Part shown: positions 16,739-25,237 of the stretch, piece after piece
Position numbering within the stretch: the first letter of the stretch is position 1
Layout of the letters: every line of letters starts with the position of its first letter
Assembly (NCBI RefSeq): GCF_000967425.1
Contig: NZ_FO082820.1
Location: forward strand, 2,938,501-3,002,500
Length of the DNA stretch: 64,000 bases
Direction of reading: 5' to 3'
DNA from: Pseudorhizobium banfieldiae
GTDB taxonomy: Bacteria; Pseudomonadota; Alphaproteobacteria; Rhizobiales; Rhizobiaceae
Notes under the pieces: model-generated
Told to the model about the DNA's origin: nothing
Databases searched by the model: none
What the model saw: the letters and a program-made list of their open reading frames with translations, nothing else
Program-made: the position numbers and the translations under genes

Positions 16739-18106
16739 TCAGGTTAGGAACGAGGCTCTCGCCACGAACCATCGACCGCCTCTCTCGAAGGTAAGGCTGC
16801 CGCCGAGACGATCGAGCGCCATCTGGACGATAGAGAGTCCAAGGCCGCTCCCGTGCCCATGGGCCTTCGATCCCCTGAAGAAGCGTTCTGTGACCCGCGC
16901 CTCATCGGCAACCGAAATTCCCGGTCCCTGGTCGAGGATCTCGACGACAACCTCGCTTGGTCTCGCGATGACGCGGCACCTGACTTCTGTCCTTTTCGGC
17001 GAGTGCTGGATCGCGTTCTCAAGCAGATTTCGGATCACCAGACGGAGCAGGACCCTGTCAGTCTGAAGAACCGCAGGATGCTGGGCTCTATCTGCGAGTT
17101 CCATTGCGACGTGAACCTCGTTGGCTGCTAGCTGCGTCTCCAGTTCCGAAGCGATCTCGCCAACGAGGACGGCAACGTCGACTAGCTCGCGTCTGGCGAA
17201 GCCCTGTGACGCATCGACGGCGGCAAGATCAATAAGCTGCCGAACCATCCGGCTGGTTCGGTCGACGCTGGTGGAGATGCGGGAGAGGGCCTCGCGCTGG
17301 ATGGTGGGGTTGTCGGTTCGAAGAGCGACCTGCGCCTGGGTCTTGAGCCCCGCAAGCGGCGTCTTCAGTTCATGCGCGGCATAGGCGGTGAAGCTCCGCT
17401 CCCGGTCTCGCGCTTCGGCCACCCGGCCAAACAGGCTGTTCAGTGCCCGGACAACTGGCCGCACTTCCCGCGGAACGGAGCCGGCATCTATGGGATGAAG
17501 CTCCGATGCAGAACGGCCAGCAAGTCCTTCAGCGATGCGCGTCAGTGGGGCGAGACCGCGGCTGACGCTCAGCCAGATCAGCCCAGCAAGGATTGGGAGG
17601 ATAACGACGCCTGGAACGAGAAGCCCCTTGATGACGTCGCCGATCAGCCGGTCTCGGATCTCAAGACTGTCGCCGACCAGCACGCGAACGCCAAGCGTCG
17701 GATTGACGACGGCGTAGACGCGCCACCTTTCTCCGTCGATTTCGGTTTCCTCGAAGCCGTCCGTGTGGCTGGCGAGCGAGGTTGCAGGCGCGCTTTCCGA
17801 GCGGCTGACGAGGCTGCCCTGAAGCGACCAGATTTGGCAGGAAAGCTGGCGGCTGTAGCTGCCGCCGGCTTCCTTGAATGGCGAAGGGGGAGCATCGGCA
17901 GTTGCCGCATTGGCTGCCGCGGAGGGATCGATCTGGTGATCCGTGATCAGCGAACTCACCATGCGTGCCGCCTCCATCAGGCGGGCGTCAAGTACGCGCT
18001 CGACCTCGGCCTGGGTGCTGGCGTAGATCCAGGCAGCGGCGAACAGCCACACCGCGCCGGTCGTGGCAATGAGGATCGCAAACAGTCTGATCCGTATGGA
18101 GTTCAT
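16739..18106 (-). CDS. Sensor histidine kinase, QseC/PmrB-like
   Basis: A 455-aa membrane kinase starting MNSIRIRLFAILIATTGAVW. Transmembrane helices at about 7-30 and 165-190 enclose a periplasmic domain of about 135 residues. A HAMP-like linker follows (GLAPLTRIAEGLAGRS), then HisKA with the phospho-His in FTAYAAHELKTPLAGLKTQ and HATPase boxes (NLLENAIQHSP; DQGPGI; GHGSGLGLSIVQMAL). The architecture matches QseC/PmrB sensors. ATG 18106 overlaps the stop of the response regulator gene (ATGA), fixing the start against a longer open frame. It pairs with the regulator at 18103. Divergent dsbD suggests an envelope-related signal, which is inference. Confidence 0.94.
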   Translation of the reverse strand: MNSIRIRLFAILIATTGAVWLFAAAWIYASTQAEVERVLDARLMEAARMVSSLITDHQIDPSAAANAATADAPPSPFKEAGGSYSRQLSCQIWSLQGSLVSRSESAPATSLASHTDGFEETEIDGERWRVYAVVNPTLGVRVLVGDSLEIRDRLIGDVIKGLLVPGVVILPILAGLIWLSVSRGLAPLTRIAEGLAGRSASELHPIDAGSVPREVRPVVRALNSLFGRVAEARDRERSFTAYAAHELKTPLAGLKTQAQVALRTDNPTIQREALSRISTSVDRTSRMVRQLIDLAAVDASQGFARRELVDVAVLVGEIASELETQLAANEVHVAMELADRAQHPAVLQTDRVLLRLVIRNLLENAIQHSPKRTEVRCRVIARPSEVVVEILDQGPGISVADEARVTERFFRGSKAHGHGSGLGLSIVQMALDRLGGSLTFERGGRWFVARASFLT

Positions 18107-18765
18107 TCTGCACCCCTCAATCGATAGCCTGCGCCACGCACGGTCTCGATGAAGTTCGCGCCGAGCTTCGAGCGCAGCTTGTGGACGTGAACCTCCACCG
18201 TATTGCTCTCGATCTCCTCCTGCCATCCATAAAGCTTCTCCTCGAGATTCGACCGGGACAGGATGACCCCCGGCGTCTCCATCAGCGCCTGCAGGATGAC
18301 GAACTCCCGCCGCGAGAGGGCGATCGCCGTGCCGGCACGCGACGCAGACATCCGGGCGGGGTCAAGGCTTACGTCTTTCCACTCCAGAAGTCCCGTCGCC
18401 CGACCATGCCCACGGCGCACAATGGCGCGCAGCCGCGCAGCAACCTCGTCGAGATCGAAGGGCTTGCCGAGATAGTCGTCGGCTCCGGAATCCAACCCTG
18501 CTATTCGGTCGGCAACCTCGTCCTTCGCCGTCAGGAGGAGAACAGGGGTGCGGTCTCCCGATCGACGCATCTTCGCCAGCACGTCGTGTCCCGAACCGTC
18601 CGGGAGCATGAGGTCAAGGATAACGGCATCGAATTTGTCGGCCTTGATTGCAGCGTCGGCATCGGCAATCGATGTCACCGCGTCAACCGTAAAGCCGCAC
18701 ATCTGCAACCCAACCTTCAGGCCGTCCAGCAGGATCTCGTCATCTTCAACCACAAGCAGGCGCAT
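18103..18765 (-). CDS. OmpR-family response regulator, QseB/PmrA-like
   Basis: A 220-aa regulator. The receiver opens MRLLVVEDDEILLDGLKVGL; the phospho-acceptor is Asp in AVILDLMLPDGSG (about residue 51); the Lys is in ADDYLGKPFDLDE. The C-terminal winged helix includes RREFVILQALMETPGVILSR and SNTVEVHVHKLRSKLG then TVRGAGYRLR. QseB/PmrA proteins bind two CTTAA-type half sites spaced by 5 bp; exactly such a site (18806-18822) lies 41 bp upstream of this start, between this gene and divergent dsbD. It may therefore regulate both itself and the thiol-redox operon. The kinase gene follows with a 4-bp overlap. Confidence 0.95.
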   Translation of the reverse strand: MRLLVVEDDEILLDGLKVGLQMCGFTVDAVTSIADADAAIKADKFDAVILDLMLPDGSGHDVLAKMRRSGDRTPVLLLTAKDEVADRIAGLDSGADDYLGKPFDLDEVAARLRAIVRRGHGRATGLLEWKDVSLDPARMSASRAGTAIALSRREFVILQALMETPGVILSRSNLEEKLYGWQEEIESNTVEVHVHKLRSKLGANFIETVRGAGYRLRGAE

Positions 18766-18805
18766 TGCATCCTCATTGACTTCACAACCTCCCTGCGCCC
18801 GTCAC

Positions 18806-18822
18806 CTTAAGGCTGCCTTAAG
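18806..18822 (+). promoter_or_regulatory. PmrA/QseB-type operator box upstream of dsbD
   Basis: CTTAAG-GCTGC-CTTAAG: two identical half sites with a 5-bp spacer, the pattern known for PmrA/QseB regulators (YTTAAK-N5-YTTAAK). It is in the divergent region, 46 bp before the dsbD start and 41 bp before the response-regulator start. A second copy with one changed base occurs at 22865. Confidence 0.75.
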
Positions 18823-18868
18823 GTTGGGACGAGAGACCGCCGCTCCAACTCAAGCAACGGAGCGGATC

Positions 18869-20713
18869 TTGCGTTTCTTCCTGTCGGTTTCATGTTTCAT
18901 CACGACCTTGGCCGTGTCGGCGATGGCGTCTGCCATCGAACCGCCACTGCCCATGGATCAGGCATTCCGCATGGAGGCACGACGCGACGGTCCTGACATC
19001 GCAATAAGATGGCAGCTTGAGGACGGCTATTATCTCTATCGCGAATACCTGAGCGCAACGGGGGCGGACGGCAAGCCCGTAGAGCTGACAACTCCGCCTG
19101 GCATCATCAAGGAAGATCCCGGATACGGAAGCACCGAAGTCTACTATAACTCGACCACGGCAGCGATTGCGGGGCCGGTCAGTGGCTCCTTGACGGTCAC
19201 CTACCAGGGCTGCCAGGACGGCGGGCTTTGCTATCCTCCTAAAACGGTCGATATCGACACGGCGGGACTTGCGTCCACATGGACATCAAAGACACCTGAA
19301 CCTCAAGCTGCGCTTCAATCGCAGGCAGCCTTTCCCCTGGTGTCCAAGGCCGCGCCGGAACCCGACGACAATCCTGGCATCCGTATCTCGGACCAGTCTA
19401 CCAGCGGAGTAGTCGGCTCTCTCCTGAACCGCGGCGGTGTGCTCTTCCTGATCGCCGGCTTTCTGGGTCTCGGCATGTTGCTGGCCTTCACGCCATGCGT
19501 CTTTCCCATGTACCCGATCCTGGTCGCGACGCTGTCGAGGGAGGGCGAGAGTCTCCCTGCCGGACGCGGTTTCGCACTGTCACTGACCTACGTCCTTGCT
19601 CTTGCGGCGGCATTCAGTCTCTTCGGTGTCGTCGCCGCATGGTGGGGCCAGAGCTTCCAGATCGCCCTGCAGTCGACCACTGCGACCATCGTCGTCGCCG
19701 CCATCTTTGTTGCTCTGGCATTTTCGAGCTTCGGACTCTTCGAACTCCAGCTGCCGTCCTTCCTCTCGAACCGGCTTGCGGGGCGCCGCGGTGCCGGAGG
19801 TTCATTGGCGTCTTCAGCAGCGCTCGGGTTTTCCTCTGCTTTGGTCATAGGCCCTTGCGTCACGGCTCCGCTTGCGGGCGCACTTCTCTACATTGCGCAG
19901 ACCGGAGACGTCGTTCTCGGTGCGACGGCCCTGTTTGCGCTCGGCGTCGGGAAGGGCATCCCGCTGATCCTGATGGGGACCTTTGGATCGGGCCTGCTTC
20001 CTCGTGCAGGACAGTGGATGGAGCGCGTCCGGCAGGTGTTTGGCTTCCTCTTTCTCGCGACCGCCGTATGGCTCGTGGATCGTCTGTTGCCTGCCGGGAC
20101 TGGTCTTCTGTTGTGGTCTGTCCTGGCGATTACCTTCGCCGTCTTCGTCGGCGCCTTCGACCAGATCAAGGCCGAGACGGGTGGGACTGCGCGGCTGGCC
20201 AAGTCCGCGGGAATGCTGGCCGCGCTCTACGGCGTCATGCTGGGGATTGGGGGACTCTCTGGCGCAACCGATCCTCTAAAGCCTCTTGCAACGATCGCTG
20301 TCGCGCGCTCCGGAGACGCCATACCCGCGAAAACGATCGACAAGGGCTCCTTCCAGGCCGTTTCCTCGGCAGCGGAACTGTCCTCGCTCCTGGAGGCCGA
20401 TGCCACCGGCGCTCCCTCGCTTGTCTACTTCACGGCTGACTGGTGCGTCACATGCCGGGTGATCGAGCGATCGGTCTTTCCGGATCCGACCGTGGCTGAC
20501 GCGCTGGACGGAGTCCGCCTGATCTCGGTCGAGCTCAGCAAGATAAACAAGGAAAACCAGTCGCTGATGAAGGAGCTTCAGGTCGTCGGGCCGCCGACCA
20601 TGCTGTTCCTGGATGACAGCAATAGCGAGATCGCCGGCAGCCGCCTCGTGGGCGAGATTACCGCGCAGACCGTCGCGGCTTCCGCGTCAGCCGTCAAGGG
20701 TGCGCTTCGATGA
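18869..20713 (+). CDS. dsbD: Thiol:disulfide interchange protein DsbD
   Basis: A 614-aa membrane electron carrier. An N-terminal signal segment is followed by the periplasmic alpha domain with its cysteine pair in YQGCQDGGLCYPP (about residues 115-125). Eight transmembrane helices carry the paired cysteines LAFTPCVFPMYPIL and IGPCVTAPLAGAL. The C-terminal thioredoxin domain has FTADWCVTCRVIE. DsbD moves electrons from cytoplasmic thioredoxin to periplasmic thiol proteins. The start is a TTG at 18869 with CGGAG 6 nt upstream; the open frame extends further, but into the divergent promoter. The stop overlaps the next ATG. It heads an operon with a TlpA protein, two L,D-transpeptidases and a DsbA-like protein nearby. 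Confidence 0.93.
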   Translation: MRFFLSVSCFITTLAVSAMASAIEPPLPMDQAFRMEARRDGPDIAIRWQLEDGYYLYREYLSATGADGKPVELTTPPGIIKEDPGYGSTEVYYNSTTAAIAGPVSGSLTVTYQGCQDGGLCYPPKTVDIDTAGLASTWTSKTPEPQAALQSQAAFPLVSKAAPEPDDNPGIRISDQSTSGVVGSLLNRGGVLFLIAGFLGLGMLLAFTPCVFPMYPILVATLSREGESLPAGRGFALSLTYVLALAAAFSLFGVVAAWWGQSFQIALQSTTATIVVAAIFVALAFSSFGLFELQLPSFLSNRLAGRRGAGGSLASSAALGFSSALVIGPCVTAPLAGALLYIAQTGDVVLGATALFALGVGKGIPLILMGTFGSGLLPRAGQWMERVRQVFGFLFLATAVWLVDRLLPAGTGLLLWSVLAITFAVFVGAFDQIKAETGGTARLAKSAGMLAALYGVMLGIGGLSGATDPLKPLATIAVARSGDAIPAKTIDKGSFQAVSSAAELSSLLEADATGAPSLVYFTADWCVTCRVIERSVFPDPTVADALDGVRLISVELSKINKENQSLMKELQVVGPPTMLFLDDSNSEIAGSRLVGEITAQTVAASASAVKGALR

Positions 20714-21525
20714 ATGCGGTGTCCTTCGGTCCCTTCGCGTTCGACACGGAGCGCTTCGCTGCCATCGCGGGCATGATCGTATTCCTTGCCGTGGCGTCCG
20801 TTCTTGCTCACCGGGTTGACGACAGGCTCGGCCGCTGGTCGTCTTGGACGGCTCTGGTCGGACTGGCAGCGGCGCGCCTGGGACATGTTCTGCAGCATTC
20901 CGGCAGCTTCGCGACAGAGCCGTGGCGTATCCTTGCGGTGTGGCAGGGCGGCTTTTCCTGGAGCGGTGGTGCCGCAGGCGTGGCCCTGATGCTGGTCGTG
21001 CTGTTCCTGAGCAGCCGGAAGCTCGCCGGATGGGCCACGGCCAGCGTTGTTGCAGGCGTCGTTGCCACAGCGGCGACCTTGGCATTGACCTCTTCGGGCA
21101 CCCAGGTTCCGCCTGTCACGTCCAATTTCCATTCCCTCACTGGAGCCGAGACCACGATCGGCAACAACGGTCGTCCTACGGTTTTGAACCTATGGGCGAC
21201 GTGGTGCCCCCCTTGTCGCCGCGAGCTGCCGATGATGGCGGAACTCGCTGCCAGTACGGCTGACGTCGACTTTGTCTTCGCAAACCAGGGAGAACCTTCG
21301 GCAAAGATTGCTGAATACCTCCGCCGCGAGAACCTTGACCTGCCGCAGGCGGTGCTCGATCCGCAGCTTCTGCTCAGCCGCCACTATTCGGCCGTCGGCC
21401 TGCCCGCGACACTCTTTCTAGCAGCCGATGGCACGCTTGCCGGCTCCCACCTGGGGGAGATCTCCCGCGAGGTTCTCGCGCAGAAGATCCAGGAACTCAT
21501 ATCTGAAGAAGGAATATCCGAATGA
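20710..21525 (+). CDS. Membrane-anchored TlpA-type thioredoxin with Lgt-like membrane domain
   Basis: A 271-aa two-domain protein. Residues 1 to about 130 hold several transmembrane helices resembling prolipoprotein diacylglyceryl transferase ([33 protein letters not shown]), but too short for an active Lgt. Residues about 140-271 are a TlpA/ResA-like thioredoxin domain with the active site [14 protein letters not shown] and a cis-Pro loop ([10 protein letters not shown]). TlpA proteins reduce periplasmic disulfides and normally take electrons from DsbD or CcdA; here dsbD overlaps it by 4 bp, so DsbD is the likely donor. The next gene also overlaps by 4 bp. Confidence 0.88.
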   Translation: MNAVSFGPFAFDTERFAAIAGMIVFLAVASVLAHRVDDRLGRWSSWTALVGLAAARLGHVLQHSGSFATEPWRILAVWQGGFSWSGGAAGVALMLVVLFLSSRKLAGWATASVVAGVVATAATLALTSSGTQVPPVTSNFHSLTGAETTIGNNGRPTVLNLWATWCPPCRRELPMMAELAASTADVDFVFANQGEPSAKIAEYLRRENLDLPQAVLDPQLLLSRHYSAVGLPATLFLAADGTLAGSHLGEISREVLAQKIQELISEEGISE

Positions 21526-22217
21526 CACCTTCCCGAGCGGCCGCTCCGTGGCGACCGTTGACCGCCTCGCTTTTTGTCATGGGCCTGTCTGCCTGCGCGC
21601 AGACCGCCCCGGAGCCACCAAAGGTCGAAGGACCAAAAGTGGATCCGTCACTGGCGAGCATGTACGCGCCGATCAAGGATGGGGACGAGACAATTCCTGG
21701 GGTCGACGTCTCCAAGATGGATCCGAAGAACGTCCGGCAGGTGGTTGACTACAAGACCGGTTATCCGGCGGGCACGATCGTAGTCGACCCCTATTCCCGG
21801 TTTCTCTACCTCGTCATGGAGAACGGCAAGGCAATGCGTTACGGCGTCGGCGTCGCCAAAGCTGGCATGGAGTTCGAGGGCGAGGCTGATATCTCGCGCA
21901 AGGCACAGTGGCCGGGCTGGGTGCCCACCCAGAACATGATCAAGCGCGATCCGGAACGCTACGGCCCTTTGGCATCGGGCCTGGAGGGGGGCATCAACAA
22001 CCCTCTGGGAGCGCGTGCCCTGTACCTCTACCAGGGCGGCAAGGACACGCTCTATCGAATCCACGGGACCAATGAGCCCTGGAGCATTGGCAAGTCTGTC
22101 TCGTCCGGCTGCATCAGACTGCTGAACCACGACATCATCGACCTGCACCGCCGTGTCCCGAAGGGATCGAAGGTGGTCGTGCTCGGACCCGAAGAATCAG
22201 GAAAAGGAGAAATATGA
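21522..22217 (+). CDS. L,D-transpeptidase lipoprotein (YkuD domain), copy 1
   Basis: A 231-aa protein with a lipoprotein-type N-terminus (hydrophobic segment ending MGLSAC, Cys of about residue 26 as lipidation site). The YkuD domain covers about residues 75-225, with the catalytic signature: His in IHGTNEPW and Ser-x-Gly-Cys in [14 protein letters not shown]-transpeptidases make 3-3 peptidoglycan crosslinks or attach outer-membrane proteins to peptidoglycan through this single cysteine. It overlaps the TlpA gene (ATGA) and precedes the DsbA-like gene by 1 bp. A paralogue of similar length lies at 22927. The cysteine chemistry fits the surrounding thiol-redox genes. Confidence 0.93.
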   Translation: MTPSRAAAPWRPLTASLFVMGLSACAQTAPEPPKVEGPKVDPSLASMYAPIKDGDETIPGVDVSKMDPKNVRQVVDYKTGYPAGTIVVDPYSRFLYLVMENGKAMRYGVGVAKAGMEFEGEADISRKAQWPGWVPTQNMIKRDPERYGPLASGLEGGINNPLGARALYLYQGGKDTLYRIHGTNEPWSIGKSVSSGCIRLLNHDIIDLHRRVPKGSKVVVLGPEESGKGEI

Positions 22218-22218
22218 C

Positions 22219-22830
22219 ATGATTACCCGTAGAAACCTGCTCGCCGTCACCGCGGGCACTGCCGCATTGGCTTCCGTCCTCCCGCGCCTGGCCTTCAGCC
22301 AGGAAATTACCGAGAAAACCGTCTTCCATGATCCCGACGCACCGGTTCTCGGCAATCCCGAAGGCGACGTCACCGTCGTCGAGTTCTTCGACTACCAGTG
22401 CCCCTTCTGCAAGAAGATCCACCCGACGGTCGAGAAGGTCGTTCGTGAGGACGGTAATGTCCGACTCGTGCTGAAGGACTGGCCCGTGTTCGGAGGCGCA
22501 TCGGTCTTTGCTGCCCAGGCCGTTCTTGGAGCCGCGCAGATCGGCAAGTACGAGCCTGCGATGGAAGCGTTGATGAAGACGACCGGAAAGCTCACGGAAG
22601 AAATCGTCGAAAAGACCCTGACAGGCGCGGGCCTTACCATGAAGGAGATTGCGGCCGCCGTGAATGAGCACAGCGCCAAGATCTCCGGCCTGCTCGATCG
22701 CAACTACAATCAGGCACTGGCCTTCAACTTCGCGGGGACGCCCTCCTTCGTCATCGGCCGGACGACCTTCGCCGGCGTGCTGGACGAGAAGGGGCTGAAG
22801 GAGGCGATCGCGGAGGCCCGCGCGGCCTGA
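22219..22830 (+). CDS. DsbA-family periplasmic thiol:disulfide oxidoreductase
   Basis: A 203-aa protein with a Tat-like signal (MITRRNLLAVTAGTAALASV, cleavage after AFSQ region). The DsbA-fold domain shows the active site VEFFDYQCPFCKKIHP (CPFC) and a cis-Pro loop AGTPSFVIG. Depending on its redox partner it could oxidise substrates (DsbA) or, with DsbD upstream, act as a reductase or protector like DsbC/DsbG. The longer open frame was rejected because AAAGGAGA precedes the ATG at 22219 and the signal peptide starts there. It lies 1 bp after the L,D-transpeptidase stop and ends the operon. Confidence 0.92.
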   Translation: MITRRNLLAVTAGTAALASVLPRLAFSQEITEKTVFHDPDAPVLGNPEGDVTVVEFFDYQCPFCKKIHPTVEKVVREDGNVRLVLKDWPVFGGASVFAAQAVLGAAQIGKYEPAMEALMKTTGKLTEEIVEKTLTGAGLTMKEIAAAVNEHSAKISGLLDRNYNQALAFNFAGTPSFVIGRTTFAGVLDEKGLKEAIAEARAA

Positions 22831-22864
22831 TCGGGGGTTCCACGGCCGAGCGGCCCCGTCGTCG

Positions 22865-22881
22865 CTTAAGGCTGCCGTAAG
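22865..22881 (+). promoter_or_regulatory. Second PmrA/QseB-type box, upstream of L,D-transpeptidase copy 2
   Basis: CTTAAG-GCTGC-CGTAAG differs from the dsbD box by one base and keeps the same 5-bp spacer sequence. It ends 45 bp before the ATG at 22927, almost the same distance as the first box from dsbD (46 bp). This suggests a separate but co-regulated promoter for the second transpeptidase. Confidence 0.65.
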
Positions 22882-22926
22882 GCGGGCAGGCTTGGAACCA
22901 GCCTGCGATCAACAAAGAATATTAAT

Positions 22927-23685
22927 ATGGCCTATGACATTCAGACTGAAAAGAGAACGAACAGCTCAACGGGACGGCGGGTTGGCGCAGGCTTGCCAAG
23001 GCGCTCCTTCATCCTTGGTCTAGGCGCAATCGCCGTCTCTGGCTGTGTATCGACCGAGCCGCCACCCGTTGCAACCATCGCCGAACCGCCACCTGCGCCC
23101 AGGCCGGTGGTACCGCCCATGTATTATGCGATGCCCAACGAGAGATTTCCGATCCCGGAAGTGGATATCAGCCAGCTACCGCCGCAGTTCTGGCGGACAG
23201 AGGTGGACTACCCCACCAACGAGAAGACTGGGACGTTGATCGTAGATACGCCCGCCAAATATCTCTACCACGTCAAGGCAGATGGCCGCGCCATGCGCTA
23301 CGGGATCGGGGTGGGGCGGGAGGGGTTCGCCTGGGCAGGAGAAGCCATCATGGCTTACAGACGTGAGTGGCCCCGCTGGACACCTCCTGATTCCATGGTC
23401 GCGCGTCAACCGGAACTGGAGCCCTACAGCATCGCCAACGGCGGCATGGATCCCGGATTGAAGAATCCACTTGGAGCCCGCGCCCTTTATATCCATGAAA
23501 ACGGGAAGGATACCCTCTATCGCATCCACGGCACTCCAGAGGCTTTTAGTATCGGGAAGGCCGTTTCCTCAGGTTGCATCCGGCTCATCAATCAGGACGT
23601 GATACACCTTCACGACGAGGTTCGTGATGGCAGCCGGATCGTGGTCATCCCGGATCCAACAATGAAGCATCTGCTCGTCGGTTGA
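22927..23685 (+). CDS. L,D-transpeptidase lipoprotein (YkuD domain), copy 2
   Basis: A 252-aa paralogue of the protein at 21522. The N-terminus is long and polar, then a hydrophobic stretch ends in a lipobox-like IAVSGC (Cys of about residue 39), followed by a Pro-rich linker. The YkuD domain shares long blocks with copy 1 ([20 protein letters not shown]; His in IHGTPEAF; catalytic Cys in [12 protein letters not shown]). It is expected to work on peptidoglycan in the periplasm. It has its own upstream region with a PmrA/QseB-type box, not an overlap with the preceding gene. The ribosome-binding site is weak. An IS element starts 50 bp after the stop. Confidence 0.92.
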   Translation: MAYDIQTEKRTNSSTGRRVGAGLPRRSFILGLGAIAVSGCVSTEPPPVATIAEPPPAPRPVVPPMYYAMPNERFPIPEVDISQLPPQFWRTEVDYPTNEKTGTLIVDTPAKYLYHVKADGRAMRYGIGVGREGFAWAGEAIMAYRREWPRWTPPDSMVARQPELEPYSIANGGMDPGLKNPLGARALYIHENGKDTLYRIHGTPEAFSIGKAVSSGCIRLINQDVIHLHDEVRDGSRIVVIPDPTMKHLLVG

Positions 23686-23769
23686 ATGGAGGCACCCAGC
23701 TCGCGGGCGAGCATGGGTAGCGAGGCCAGCGGGGTGAATAGCCCCGAGTTTCGTAGACAACCGTCGGGT

Positions 23770-24630
23770 CTATGTTTTCTGCACGCGCTCGAACTCAACG
23801 GGCGACAGCATCCCGTTTCTGACGTGCTTGCGTTTCGGGTTGTAGAACATTTCGATGTAGTCGAACACGTCCTGACGAGCTTCGTCGCGTGAGCGGTAGA
23901 CCCTGCGACGTATCCGCTCCCGCTTCAGAAGGTTGAAGAAGCTCTCAGCCACTGTGTTGTCATGGCAATTGCCGCGGCGGCTCATCGAGTGAACCAGATT
24001 GTGGTGTTTGAGGAACGAGGCCCAGTCCATGCTGGTGAACTGCGAGCCCTGATCCGAATGGACCAGAACCTGATCCTTTGGCTTGCGTCGCCACACCGCC
24101 ATGAGCAGCGCCTGCAGCACGACGTCGGTGGTTTTACGGCTCTGCATTGACCAGCCGATCACCCGGCGGGAATAGAGATCGATGACGACGGCGAGATAGG
24201 CGAAGCCCTCGCAGGTCCTGATGTAGGTGATATCCGTCACCCAGGCCTTGTCAGGAGCCGTTACGTCAAACTGCCGGTCAAGCGTGTTGTCGACAACGAC
24301 GGAAGGCCTGCCGCCATAGATGCCGGGACGGCGCTTGTAGCCAATCTGCGCCTTGATCCCGGCAAGCCTTGTCAGACGCGCGACGCGGTTCGGGCAGCAC
24401 GCTTCGCCCTGGTCGAGCAGATCATCGTGCAGCTTGCGATAGCCGTAAACCTTGCCGCTCTCCTCCCAAGCCTGAAGCAGGAGATCAGTCTGTCGTTTGT
24501 CCTCGCTGGCCCGTTTGCTCAACGGGTTCTTCAGCCAGGCGTAGAAGCCGCTCGGGTGTACATGGAGAAGCCGACACATCGTCCGCACCGAGAAGCACAG
24601 GCGATGCAGGGCAATGAATGCGTACTTCAC
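23770..24630 (-). CDS. IS3-family transposase OrfB
   Basis: A 286-aa DDE integrase-fold transposase with GTG start 24630. An N-terminal HTH_21-like region (MCRLLHVHPSGFYAWLKNPL) is followed by the rve catalytic core with the three acidic residues in WVTDITYI, LVHSDQGSQF and DNTVAESFFN. The last 110 codons match the plus-strand remnant at 60788-61115. The frame is intact and normal length; in active elements OrfB is made as an OrfAB fusion by -1 frameshifting, but OrfA is broken here. Confidence 0.95.
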   Translation of the reverse strand: MKYAFIALHRLCFSVRTMCRLLHVHPSGFYAWLKNPLSKRASEDKRQTDLLLQAWEESGKVYGYRKLHDDLLDQGEACCPNRVARLTRLAGIKAQIGYKRRPGIYGGRPSVVVDNTLDRQFDVTAPDKAWVTDITYIRTCEGFAYLAVVIDLYSRRVIGWSMQSRKTTDVVLQALLMAVWRRKPKDQVLVHSDQGSQFTSMDWASFLKHHNLVHSMSRRGNCHDNTVAESFFNLLKRERIRRRVYRSRDEARQDVFDYIEMFYNPKRKHVRNGMLSPVEFERVQKT

Positions 24631-24894
24631 TTTGCATCCCTGGCGAAGTACGCGGCCGCTTTTTTAGGATGTCGCGCTCCTCGGTGACGCGAGCCAGTTC
24701 CTTCTTCAGTCGCCTAATCTCTTCTGCCGCGTCGTTGCCCTTGGCGTTCGACGCGGCAAACTTCTTCTTCCATTCATAGAGCGAATGCTGGCTGACCCCG
24801 AGCCGCTGCGAAACCTCCGCTACGGGGTAGCGCGCTCGGTGATCTGACGCACCGCATCACGCTTGAACTCTTCCGTGAAATTGCCTTTGCCCAT
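24627..24894 (-). pseudogene. IS3-family OrfA, frameshifted
   Basis: It opens MGKGNFTEEFKRDAVRQITE, a typical IS3 OrfA helix-turn-helix start, then hits TAG after 24 residues. Skipping one missing base near 24829 restores YPVAEVSQRLGVSQHSLYEW and the leucine-zipper region to RDILKK. A second apparent one-base loss is in the A6 tract at about 24660, where the expected KKAAAYFARDAK ending changes frame. The losses could be real decay or sequencing errors, as the A6 tract is a homopolymer. Confidence 0.8.
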
Positions 24895-24951
24895 GAACGC
24901 CTCCTTGCCTCAGTCTTAGGGAAGAAGGCGTCTACAAATCTAGGGGCTATT

Positions 24952-24974
24952 CAAGTCTCGTTGGTTGCGGGGGC
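24952..24974 (+). repeat. Displaced copy of tRNA-fMet 3' end (candidate attL)
   Basis: These 23 bp, starting CAAGTCTCGTTGGTTGCGG, are identical to 61357-61379, which is the last 13 bases of the tRNA-fMet gene plus 10 bases of its downstream flank, in the same orientation. The first two bases also belong to the IS3 end, so the repeat independent of it is 21 bp. This is the layout left by an element that integrates into a tRNA 3' end. The following 263 bp to 25237 hold no recognised gene. Confidence 0.7.
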
Positions 24975-25237
24975 CTGATTGCGCCGAGACTTATAACAGC
25001 TCTTACAGGCAGCCCCTCTTTACAAAGCTCGTTGGCTCAGTGTCTGTGCCCACACCTCAACGAGACGTAGTATGTTTATGCAACCTAGCATTCATCCAGA
25101 TCGTCAGGAGCTCACTGTTTCGTAATCAGCAGAGGACATCCTGCAGTTGGCGATTGCCTTCCGGGCTAACCTGGTCTGTCCCGTTAAAAGTGGGCCTCTT
25201 TTGAAATAGGCTATTGAGCCTTAGAGAGGAAGCATGA

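Larger units (their letters stand above)
23735..24953 (-). mobile_element. IS3-family insertion sequence, full length, transposase frame A broken
   Basis: The element is 1219 bp. Its ends are imperfect inverted repeats: TGAATAGCCCCGAGTTTCGT at the left end, and the complement of the right end reads TGAATAGCCCCTAGATTTGT; both then continue with AGAC. Two overlapping frames on the minus strand code for an IS3-type orfA/orfB pair. The flanking bases (GGG left, AGT right) do not match, so no target-site duplication is seen, which suggests that a flank was lost after insertion. The right end abuts the tRNA-fMet-derived repeat at 24952. A truncated copy of the same element in opposite orientation is at 60788. 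Confidence 0.9.

Noticed and set aside
25126..25237. Sequence GGTCTGTCCCGTTAAAAGTG before the NagB-like gene as a possible IS end
   Set aside because: It looks like ends of some transposons, but no partner end or transposase was found.
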